Assembly: GCA_003241055.1 (NCBI GenBank)
Contig: QFOD01000015.1
Coordinates: 1 to 64,000, forward strand
Direction of reading: 5' to 3'
Source of the DNA: Roseateles depolymerans
GTDB lineage: Bacteria; Pseudomonadota; Gammaproteobacteria; Burkholderiales; Burkholderiaceae_C
DNA: 64,000 nucleotides
The notes beneath the pieces are model-generated. The model was given only the letters and a program-made list of their open reading frames with translations. It had not been told where the DNA came from and ran no database searches. Below are positions 17,472 to 24,813 of the stretch, in pieces (position 1 is the stretch's first letter; each line of letters starts with the position of its first letter). The translations under genes were made by a program, and so were the position numbers.

Positions 17472-18818
17472 TCACTCGCTCGTGCGGGCCGCAGGCTTGC
17501 GGCCGCGGGGCCGGGCAGGCGGGCGCTGGGCAGTGAGGCGCTTCAACAGCTCGCTGGCCGGCTCGTCATTGGGGTCCTGGGGTACCAGCTCGCCGCGGAA
17601 TGCCTTGGCCAGCAGGGCGGGTGTCAGGCGCTCGGCGGCGGTCTGGGCGGCCTGCAGGCGGGTTTCGAGGCGGGCGGCGTAGGCGAAGAGGAGTTCGACG
17701 CGGCGCACTATTTCTGCTTGCTCAAGCAACGTTGGTAGCTTGAGTGGAAGGGATCGCAGGTCCTCGATGTTGATGCCGGTGTAGGCGACGCCCTTTGCTA
17801 CTCCAGTTAGCCAACGCTGGCCTTCCTCACTGCCGACGCACAGCGCGACAAATCTCGGGTCAGCCTTCTGCAAGTCGACTGGGACGACGGCCACCTCGCG
17901 GGATACGTTCCAGCCCTTCATCTCTGGCGCCGCCACGGCGACACCGCCCAGAGTGCCTCGGACGTTCACCAAGACTTCTCCACCTTGCAGGATCGTGCGT
18001 CCGTACTCGGCAGACAGGCTTGGGCGGATGGATTTCATGCCGTCCAGCTCGAAGCGCAGCCAGCGCACATTGCTGGTACGAAGGCAGGGCGTGCCTCCAG
18101 CAACCTCATCACCGAGCTTCACTACCCCGTATGTGATCACTCTGCCGATTTGACAGATTCCTTGCAGGGCTAGGTCAGCAACTGGCGGCTGCTGATGGAG
18201 TCGTCGCCAATCCTCCGTCAACTTCCCCGACGTTGCCGCCGCCAGCACCGACTGGCGGAAGCGCTTGAGCAAGGGGGCGACGCGGGCGAGGCGGTCGTTC
18301 ACCGAGTCCACGCGGGCGAGCACGTTGTCGAGCTTGTCGGCGATGCGGCGTTGCTCCGCGCGAGGAGCAATGGGCACCTCAAGCTCAGCCAGGCTGGAAG
18401 CATTGACGTTCGATACGGCGATGCCGGCTGAGGCACTGGCAATCGCGGCCCAGTAGGAATCGGATCGCAAGTAGGCGGCGAGATACCTGGCATCAAGTAC
18501 ATCGCTCGGCTTGAACCGGATCAAGTAAGAGGCGAACACGACAAGACCTGGGACATCGGCCAGCAACTTGCTGAAACCGACCGAGCCCGCACGGGAGATC
18601 ACTATGTCTCCCGGTGCCAACCTGTACTTGGCGACGTCGGCAGGCTCTTCCTCACACCATGGCACGGTGTGCCAATCGATCGACCGCTTGGTGATGTCGG
18701 TGGTTCGCAGGAATTGCACAGAGCCGGCGCCGGCTGCCTTCGTTGTCCAGCCATACTGCCCTTTGCCGGCAATGTCACCCAGCTTGGCCGTTGTCCATCC
18801 GACGGGAAGCGTCTTCAT
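17472..18818 (-). CDS. hsdS: type I restriction-modification specificity subunit HsdS
   Basis: HsdS gives sequence recognition to the HsdM/HsdR complex. The 448-residue protein has two target-recognition domains (about 1-150 and 215-375), each followed by a conserved helical spacer: first EVPIAPRAEQRRIADKLDNV with SVNDRLARVAPLLKRFRQSVLAAATSGKL, then LLEQAEIVRRVELLFAYAARLETRLQ with ALLAKAFRGELV. This duplicated plan is typical of HsdS and predicts a bipartite target. It is about the usual length and intact. Its ATG overlaps the hsdM stop (ATGA, 18815-18818). The C-terminal tail is basic (RPRGRKPAARTSE). The first 36 bp downstream reach the mnmE end. Confidence 0.94.
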   Translation of the reverse strand: MKTLPVGWTTAKLGDIAGKGQYGWTTKAAGAGSVQFLRTTDITKRSIDWHTVPWCEEEPADVAKYRLAPGDIVISRAGSVGFSKLLADVPGLVVFASYLIRFKPSDVLDARYLAAYLRSDSYWAAIASASAGIAVSNVNASSLAELEVPIAPRAEQRRIADKLDNVLARVDSVNDRLARVAPLLKRFRQSVLAAATSGKLTEDWRRLHQQPPVADLALQGICQIGRVITYGVVKLGDEVAGGTPCLRTSNVRWLRFELDGMKSIRPSLSAEYGRTILQGGEVLVNVRGTLGGVAVAAPEMKGWNVSREVAVVPVDLQKADPRFVALCVGSEEGQRWLTGVAKGVAYTGINIEDLRSLPLKLPTLLEQAEIVRRVELLFAYAARLETRLQAAQTAAERLTPALLAKAFRGELVPQDPNDEPASELLKRLTAQRPPARPRGRKPAARTSE

Positions 18819-20272
18819 TCCGCGGCCGCTCCCAGCTCCGCCAAGATCGCCTCTAGTTCCTCGACAGCCGCGTTCAGCTCCTCCACGGCCTCCCGCGCTA
18901 GCACTCCCGGCTCCGGCAAGTCGGCCGCATCCTCGGCGTTCTCATCCTTCAGCCAGGCGATATCCAGGCTGTCGCCCTTCTCGCTGGCGATCCAGTCGCG
19001 GGTGAAGCGGCGCAAGCGCCCAGTCTCGCCTTGATCTTGCCGCGCACTCAGGCCGTTTGGTTCTTCACCGAAGCAGGCCTTGAAGTCTCCGAAGTGATCG
19101 CGCGTCAGCGGCGTGCGCTTGCCGAACTTGGGCGCATTGGCCCGCATGTCATAGACCCAGACCTCCTGCGTGCTGCCGGTGGCGGCCTGGCTGATCTTCT
19201 GGAAGAACAGCACATTGGTCTTCACGCCCTGGGCGTAGAAGATGCCGGTGGGCAGGCGCAGGATGGTATGCAGCCGGCATTTGTCCATCAGGTCGCGCCG
19301 GATGTCGGCGCCCACGCCGCTCTCGAAGAGCACGTTGTCGGGCAGCACCACGGCCGCGCGGCCGCCGTCCTTCAGGTGGCGCACGATGTGCTGCAGAAAG
19401 GCCAGCTGCTTGTTGCTGGTGGCGAAGGTGAGGTCGTCGCGGGTGGGGCCGCCGCCGCCCTTGGCGGTGCCAAACGGCGGGTTGCTGAGGATGATGTCGC
19501 TCTTGGGCAGGTTGCTGCCGGCGCTGCCCAGCGTGTTGCCGAGGTGGACCACGCCTTCGTCGTCGCCCTCCATGCCGTGCAGCAGGCAGTTCATCAGCGC
19601 CAGGCGGCGCGTGCTGGACACCAGCTCCATGCCCAGGTAGGCCTTGTTGCGCTGAAAGCGCCGCTGGGGCTCGCTGAGGGTGTAGAGGTCGTCCGTGTGG
19701 GCGCGGATGAAGGTATCCGCGGCGATCAGGAAGCCGGCGGTGCCGGCAGCCGGGTCCTGGATGGTCTCGCCCGGCTGGGGCTTGATGAGCTCGACGATGG
19801 TGTCGATCAGCGGGCGCGGGGTGAAGTACTGGCCGGCGCCGCTCTTGGTCTCGTTGGCGTTTTTCTCCAGCAGGCCTTCGTAGAGGTCGCCCAGGCCGTC
19901 CTGCTTGGCGCTGAACCAGTCGATGGCGTCCAGGCTCTTGATGAGCTGCTCCAGGTGGCGCGGCTCCTTGAGGCTGGTCTGCGCGTCGGCGTAGATGGCG
20001 GCGATCAGCGGGTCCGGGCTTTGCGACAGCTGCAGCAGGCTGGTCTTGTAGTGGGTCAGCAGGTTCAGGCCGGAGCGGCCGGTGAACTCGGGCCAGCGGG
20101 CGTACTCGGGCAGCTTGTGCGCCTGCAGCAGGCCGCTCTCGGTGTTCTCGTGCTCCATCTTGATGAAGAGCAGCAGCACGAGCTCGGTGACGTAGTCGGT
20201 GTAGTTGATGCCGTCGTCGCGCAGGACGTCACAGAGGTTCCAGAGCTTCTGGACGATGTCGGAGGTGGTCAT
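18815..20272 (-). CDS. hsdM: type I restriction-modification methyltransferase HsdM
   Basis: HsdM is the N6-adenine methyltransferase of the complex. The 485-residue protein has an N-terminal helical domain (MTTSDIVQKLWNLCDVLRDD, YVTELVLLLFIKM), the segment AGQYFTPRPLI (146-156), S-adenosylmethionine motif DPAAGTAGF (173-181) and the catalytic NPPF (264-267), in the order of gamma-class adenine methylases. The ATG at 20270-20272 was preferred over the upstream start at 20473 because it matches the family N terminus. It is coupled to hsdS by a 4-nt overlap and separated from hsdR by 182 bp, so it may have its own promoter, which would let modification precede restriction. Confidence 0.95.
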   Translation of the reverse strand: MTTSDIVQKLWNLCDVLRDDGINYTDYVTELVLLLFIKMEHENTESGLLQAHKLPEYARWPEFTGRSGLNLLTHYKTSLLQLSQSPDPLIAAIYADAQTSLKEPRHLEQLIKSLDAIDWFSAKQDGLGDLYEGLLEKNANETKSGAGQYFTPRPLIDTIVELIKPQPGETIQDPAAGTAGFLIAADTFIRAHTDDLYTLSEPQRRFQRNKAYLGMELVSSTRRLALMNCLLHGMEGDDEGVVHLGNTLGSAGSNLPKSDIILSNPPFGTAKGGGGPTRDDLTFATSNKQLAFLQHIVRHLKDGGRAAVVLPDNVLFESGVGADIRRDLMDKCRLHTILRLPTGIFYAQGVKTNVLFFQKISQAATGSTQEVWVYDMRANAPKFGKRTPLTRDHFGDFKACFGEEPNGLSARQDQGETGRLRRFTRDWIASEKGDSLDIAWLKDENAEDAADLPEPGVLAREAVEELNAAVEELEAILAELGAAAE

Positions 20273-20454
20273 GCTGTTGTAGGTGCGGGCCTCAGGCCCG
20301 GAGCGGAGCCAGGCCCCGGTTGGGCGGCAAGCCCGCCACGATTTGTATCCACCAAAGAGAAACCCCCCACATGGCTCACCGCGCTTGCGCCGGGGGCAGA
20401 GGTAGGGGGCGTATTGAGTGCCATTGTGCCAGCGCCTGCGTTCCAACTGACGCT
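20273..20454 (-). other. hsdR-hsdM spacer with possible attenuator
   Basis: On the minus strand a run of C and G blocks (CTGCCCCCGG ... GTGGGGGG) is followed by TTTCTCTTT near 20353-20396, which could form a weak terminator after hsdR. No gene is visible. Downstream of it the leader of hsdM has no clear Shine-Dalgarno sequence. Confidence 0.3.
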
Positions 20455-23400
20455 TCAGGCCGCCCGTGGCCACAGGCCGTCGGCCAGGTGCTCAAGCACC
20501 TGCTGCAGCTCGCCGCCCAGCAGCTTGTTGAGCTGCTTGGCACCACCGTCTTGCTCGAAGGCCCGGTTGACGAAGGTGGTGTCCATGACCACCTCGTGGG
20601 TCAGCTGCCGGCCCAGGCGCTCCAGCCACTTGCGCTGCACAGGCGTCCAGGCACGCTGGCTGTAGATCTTCTGCAGGGCCTGGGCCACGCGCTGCTCGAA
20701 GGGCAGCAGGGCCTCGCCCAGGGCGGCCCGACGGATGTGGCCGAGGATGCTGGCCGCAATGTCCTGGTTGCTCCTGCTGCGCCAGGCGGCCTGCAGCTTG
20801 GCCTCGGAGTAGCCATGCTCATCCAGCAGCAGGCGGATCTCCTTCAGCTGCTCGCGTGTCAGGTCCCGCGGGCGCTTCACGACCACGGCCAGCGCTGCAG
20901 ACTGGTTGAGCTGCTCACGGATGAAGGCGCCGAAGCTGTCCAGGTAGTCCTCGGGGCGCTTGTAGGTGCCCCAGCTCTGTTCGCGCGCCACCAGGGCGTC
21001 GCTGTGTGTGGATAGGACGGGCAGGTAGCTGGTGCCGATCAGGTCCTTCACTTCTGCAAGCTGGGTCAGCAGGCGTGTGCTGTGGCGCAGGTAGTCGGCG
21101 GCCGCGCGTGGGCCGTGCTCCTGGCCAAGCTTGTGCAGGTGCTGGTGCAGCTTGTCCGGCGGCACGCCCCACTGCTGCTCCAGTTGGCCCAGCTTGTCCT
21201 TCAGTGCAGGCCGAGTCTCGGCCTTGTGTGCCGCCTGGCGCAGCACGCGCATGAGCTTCTGGTTGAGCTGGTCCAGGACGTCATGCGCATGACTGCGGCC
21301 GGGGCCGCTCCCGGGCGCCTCGTAGCTGGCCGGGTTGTCCAGCTCGTCGATCAGCTGCTCCAGGGTGACCTTGGGGTCCTTGACCAGGGGCTGCATGGTG
21401 TTGACGGCCTGCAAGGAGGCGTAGAGGTCCACCGGGTCGTAGATCTTGAAAACCGTCTTGCCGATCTCGTCGCAGCGGCGCGTGGCGCGGCCGATCATCT
21501 GCTCATAGAGGATGCGGGACTTCACGCGGCGCATGAAGACCAGGTGGCAGATCGGCGGCACGTCGATGCCGGTGGTCAGCAGATCCACCGTGATGGCGAT
21601 GCTGGGGTAGCGCTCGTTCTTGTAGAGGCGGATCAGCTGGTCGACCTTGTCGGAGGCGCCAGTGATCTTGCGCACCGCGGCCTCGTTGTACTGATCCCCG
21701 TACACGTCGCGAAAGGCCGCGTCCAGCAGGCGCTTGACCATGTCGGCATGCGCGTCGTTGGCGCAGAAGATCATGGTCTTCTCTTCGCCATTGGGGTCCA
21801 GCTCCTGGGCCAGGGCCTCGCAGATGACGCGGTTGAAGTCGTCGTTGATGACCCGGCGGTTGAAGCTCTCCAGCTCGAAGTTGAGCTCGTCCTCCAACTC
21901 GGCGGTCTGGATCTCGCCTGTGCCCAGATTGAGGGCCTCCACGGTCTGGCCCTTGTCGAAGTGGATGCCGGCGCGGGAGAGCTCGGTCTCGTAGCGAATG
22001 GGGGGCTCGTGGTCTATGAGCCAGTCGTCGGCCACGGCTTCGCGGTAGCTGTAGGTGAAGACGGGCTTGCCGAAGATGTCAGTGGTGTGCCGGGCGGGCG
22101 TGGCGGTGAGGCCGATCTTGGCGGCGTCGAAGTAGTCCAGCACGCGGCGGTAGGACGACAGGTACTGGGCGTGGTCGCGCAGCTCCAGCTCGCCCTCGGT
22201 CATCTCCTGGTCCAGCGTATAGCCGCGGTGGGCCTCGTCCACGATGATGCAGTCGTAGGCATCGACGGGTGGCGGTGTGTCGCTGCCGAAGACACGGCGC
22301 ACCATGGCCTGCACGGTGGCCACCTGCACCCGGGTTTCGGCCTCGGCGGCCATGTCGCCCAGGTCGGCGATGTTGTAGATGCGGGAGAGCGGCTGGTTCT
22401 GCTCCAGGGGCGCCTCGTTGAAGGAATCCATGGCCTGGTGGCCGAGTGCTGTGCGGTCGACCAGGAAGAGGATGCGTCGGAAGCGCTCGGCCTTCAGGAA
22501 CCGGTACATCAGGCCAATGATGGTGCGCGTCTTGCCGGTGCCGGTGGCCATGGCCAGCAGGCAGTGGGTCTGCCCAGCGGCCAGGGCCTTCTCGACGGCC
22601 TGGATGGCGCGCTCTTGGTACTCGCGCAGGCGCAGGTACTCGAAGCCCTCGTTGCGCAGCCGTGCCTCCGCATCGGCCTTGCTGCGCTTGAGCATGTCCA
22701 GCAAGCCATCGGGTGAGTGGAAGCTGGGCAGCGGGCGCTTGAGGTGTGACGGGTGCCGCAGGTCACGATGCCAGGTGCCGCTGGCCTCGGGGCTTTGCTT
22801 GACCAGCAGACGGCCGTTGCTGGAATAGGCGAAGGGCACGGTGAACTCGCCGCCCTGCCCATCGGGCCAGGGGCCGTGGCGACCTTCCAACGTCCATGCG
22901 GGCACCTGCTCGTCCGGCAGTGCGTAGCCGCGGGCGTAGCGCTCCGCCTGTTCGATCTTGCCGGCCACGTTGATGTTGAGGCGCTTGGCCTCGACCGTGG
23001 CGATAGGGGTCAGGCCAGCGAACAGGATGTAGTCGGCGCTCTGCTTGCCCTGGGTGGGCCACTCGGCGATGGCCTGGTTCTTGTTGCGCGCAGGCCGGGC
23101 GCCCTTGGCGTGAGTGAGATTGACGCTGTCGGCATCCCAGCCCGCGTCGATGAGCTGCAGGTCGATGAGCACACGGGTGGCGGCCTCGTCCATCTCGACC
23201 TTCTGCGCGGCGACCTGGGCACGCTGCGCAAAGTCGTTGATCTGGGCGGCGCTGGCCGGCGTGCTGCTGGCGCGGCTCGTCGCGTCGAACTCGGCCTTGA
23301 GCTGGGCGTAGCGGGCCGTCGCCTCCTCGGCCAAGGACTCGTAGACGCTGCGCTCCTCGACGGCACGGCGGGCCAACTCGCGCTCTTGCGCGGCCTGGTC

Positions 23401-23931
23401 CTCCAGCAGCTGCGCCAATTCAGCCTGCGCCGACTGCCCTTGTTGGGCCTGTTGCAGCGCCTGCTGGAGATCGTTGATCTGCTGCTGGAGGCCGACAAAC
23501 CGCTGGCTGGGGTCGTCGGGCAGCTGGAAAGGGCCGGGCTTGAAGTCGGGCTGCTTGCCGAAGCTACGGTGGTACCAGACGGCAACCTCGCGCGCGACCT
23601 TCAGCGACTCCAGCCCCTCGCGGTAACCGATGGCGTGCTGCGCCTCGTGGGCGGCCACGTTGCCGCGTTGGCGCAGCAGGTGGAACATCTGCCGCACTTG
23701 GGGGTCCAGCCCCAGGCGCTGGTCGACGGCGCGCAAGAGTTCCGCCTGGGTAGGCTGCTGCAGCTGGATGCCAAGGCGTGCGGCGATGTCCTGCGTCAGG
23801 GCCTCGGCGAGGAGGCGTAGCTTGAGCACGCAGCTGGCGGGGTCGAAAGGGTAGAGCTTTTCGGCGACTGCGCCGAGCTCAGCCAGGAGCGGTGAATGCC
23901 TCTGAAGAAAGCCGAAGTTACCCGTTGTCAT
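20455..23931 (-). CDS. hsdR: type I restriction enzyme motor/nuclease subunit HsdR
   Basis: HsdR translocates DNA and cuts it at a distance from unmethylated target sites. The 1158-residue protein resembles the EcoKI class. It has an N-terminal DUF4145-like helical domain (about 20-125), a Gln-rich coiled coil (about 145-215), a PD-(D/E)XK nuclease (D300, E314-A-K316), then a superfamily 2 motor with Walker A MATGTGKTRT (461-470), DEAH box (VDEAHRG), LTATPARHT and the C-terminal IGRATRRCDEIGK motif VI. An EcoEI-like C-terminal helical region binds the rest of the complex. All catalytic residues are present, so it looks active. The first gene of the leftward hsdR-hsdM-hsdS set; AGGG precedes the ATG by about 8 bases. 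Confidence 0.95.
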   Translation of the reverse strand: MTTGNFGFLQRHSPLLAELGAVAEKLYPFDPASCVLKLRLLAEALTQDIAARLGIQLQQPTQAELLRAVDQRLGLDPQVRQMFHLLRQRGNVAAHEAQHAIGYREGLESLKVAREVAVWYHRSFGKQPDFKPGPFQLPDDPSQRFVGLQQQINDLQQALQQAQQGQSAQAELAQLLEDQAAQERELARRAVEERSVYESLAEEATARYAQLKAEFDATSRASSTPASAAQINDFAQRAQVAAQKVEMDEAATRVLIDLQLIDAGWDADSVNLTHAKGARPARNKNQAIAEWPTQGKQSADYILFAGLTPIATVEAKRLNINVAGKIEQAERYARGYALPDEQVPAWTLEGRHGPWPDGQGGEFTVPFAYSSNGRLLVKQSPEASGTWHRDLRHPSHLKRPLPSFHSPDGLLDMLKRSKADAEARLRNEGFEYLRLREYQERAIQAVEKALAAGQTHCLLAMATGTGKTRTIIGLMYRFLKAERFRRILFLVDRTALGHQAMDSFNEAPLEQNQPLSRIYNIADLGDMAAEAETRVQVATVQAMVRRVFGSDTPPPVDAYDCIIVDEAHRGYTLDQEMTEGELELRDHAQYLSSYRRVLDYFDAAKIGLTATPARHTTDIFGKPVFTYSYREAVADDWLIDHEPPIRYETELSRAGIHFDKGQTVEALNLGTGEIQTAELEDELNFELESFNRRVINDDFNRVICEALAQELDPNGEEKTMIFCANDAHADMVKRLLDAAFRDVYGDQYNEAAVRKITGASDKVDQLIRLYKNERYPSIAITVDLLTTGIDVPPICHLVFMRRVKSRILYEQMIGRATRRCDEIGKTVFKIYDPVDLYASLQAVNTMQPLVKDPKVTLEQLIDELDNPASYEAPGSGPGRSHAHDVLDQLNQKLMRVLRQAAHKAETRPALKDKLGQLEQQWGVPPDKLHQHLHKLGQEHGPRAAADYLRHSTRLLTQLAEVKDLIGTSYLPVLSTHSDALVAREQSWGTYKRPEDYLDSFGAFIREQLNQSAALAVVVKRPRDLTREQLKEIRLLLDEHGYSEAKLQAAWRSRSNQDIAASILGHIRRAALGEALLPFEQRVAQALQKIYSQRAWTPVQRKWLERLGRQLTHEVVMDTTFVNRAFEQDGGAKQLNKLLGGELQQVLEHLADGLWPRAA

Positions 23932-23971
23932 GCCTGTTCCCTGGGTTTTTCTTCTTGGTGTCCCCCGCCCC

Positions 23972-24034
23972 GTCAGACCGAGAGACGCACACGTCTCGCG
24001 AGTTTAGGTCGGGTCTTGCCTCCCCCGGTCTGAC
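23972..24034. promoter_or_regulatory. nested inverted repeats between hsdR and the DUF3293 gene
   Basis: Outer arms GTCAGACCG (23972-23980) and CGGTCTGAC (24026-24034) are exact complements, 45 bp apart. Inside them GAGACG CACA CGTCTC (23982-23997) forms a second perfect hairpin. The block occupies the divergent promoter region and could be an operator or a recombination site. Confidence 0.5.
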
Positions 24035-24097
24035 CTGGGGCATGCTGATTTCGAGCTATACCGCTGTTCTCTCAACCTGCCCGTGTCTGGAAGCAAG

Positions 24098-24682
24098 ATG
24101 CCCGAGTCCCCGCCGAAGCCAAGTGCAGCGCTCATTGGCGCCTACCTCGCAACGCGCTTCGAGGTGCTGGACAACCCGCCAGCCAGCTTTCTGATCGGAG
24201 CCAGCCCCGAGGCGGCAGCCGCCTGGCTCCGTCAAGCGCGGGCAACGCATGCCTGTGTCATCACGGCCTGGAACCCCTTCAGCGAGCCCACGGACCACGC
24301 GGAAAACCAGCGGCAGCAAGATCAGCTCGTCCGGGCGCTCAACGACCAGGGCTTGCGCTATCTGGCGGCGCAGGGATGTGACCCAACGGGCGAATGGCCC
24401 CCCGAGCCCAGCCTGTGTGTCCTGGATGCGCCGATATCGCTCGTCGATCAGCTGCTGGTCCAGTTCCGGCAGTTCGCTGCCGTCACGATCGACTCAGTCA
24501 ACGGCTGCCAGCTGCGGTGGCATCCGGACGTCGCTGCAGAGAGCCCGGCGCTCGCTGGCGGCGAGCAAGACGGCATGATGTTGCCCGTCGCGCAGGCGAT
24601 GGAGGCGTGGGTGCAGCAGAAGTTCGGTGATCATCAAGATCAGCGCGCTTCTCCACAGCCGCCGTCAACAGGCCGAAGCTGA
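24098..24682 (+). CDS. DUF3293 family protein
   Basis: The 194-residue product matches the DUF3293 pattern: a short N-terminal helix (LIGAYLATRFEVL), the central TAWNPFSEPTDHAENQRQQDQL motif, and a GEWPPEPSLCVLDAP segment. DUF3293 proteins are small cytoplasmic proteins of unknown function, common in proteobacteria. The ATG at 24098 has GGAAG just upstream; a GTG at 24083 in the same frame is possible. The last 30 residues (Gln/Ser/Pro-rich) lie beyond the family core and may be extra sequence picked up near the island end. It is divergent from hsdR and is the only non-R-M gene inside the island. Confidence 0.82.
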   Translation: MPESPPKPSAALIGAYLATRFEVLDNPPASFLIGASPEAAAAWLRQARATHACVITAWNPFSEPTDHAENQRQQDQLVRALNDQGLRYLAAQGCDPTGEWPPEPSLCVLDAPISLVDQLLVQFRQFAAVTIDSVNGCQLRWHPDVAAESPALAGGEQDGMMLPVAQAMEAWVQQKFGDHQDQRASPQPPSTGRS

Positions 24683-24785
24683 CCCGACGGTTCAGCCAGG
24701 TCGGTCTGCGTCCAAGCTCGAATCCGAGAGCTGGGCTGTCGGAGCACGATCTGAACGCCCATTGAGATCTGGACGAATTCGCGTC

Positions 24786-24806
24786 TTCTGCATCGGCAAG
24801 TAAGGC
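24786..24806 (+). other. right attachment site, displaced mnmE end
   Basis: TTCTGCATCGGCAAGTAA (24786-24803) plus GGC repeats the mnmE end, with TTC and ATC where mnmE now has TTT and ATT. The local frame reads RIRVFCIGK and a stop, with no MnmE sequence upstream, so only the attachment core is duplicated. The third bases fit the host preference, so this is probably the original chromosomal end. Confidence 0.85.
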
Positions 24807-24813
24807 CAGGCCC

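Larger units (their letters stand above)
17439..24785. mobile_element. 7.4-kb genomic island at mnmE, carrying type I R-M
   Basis: The segment is bounded by near-identical copies of the mnmE 3' end and carries hsdS, hsdM, hsdR (minus strand) and a DUF3293 gene (plus strand). This is the arrangement expected after site-specific integration that restores the mnmE reading frame. No integrase, excisionase or transfer gene is present inside, so it is either a decayed island, a cargo fragment, or an element moved in trans. Base composition is close to that of the host, so any acquisition is not very recent or came from a related high-GC donor. Confidence 0.75.
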
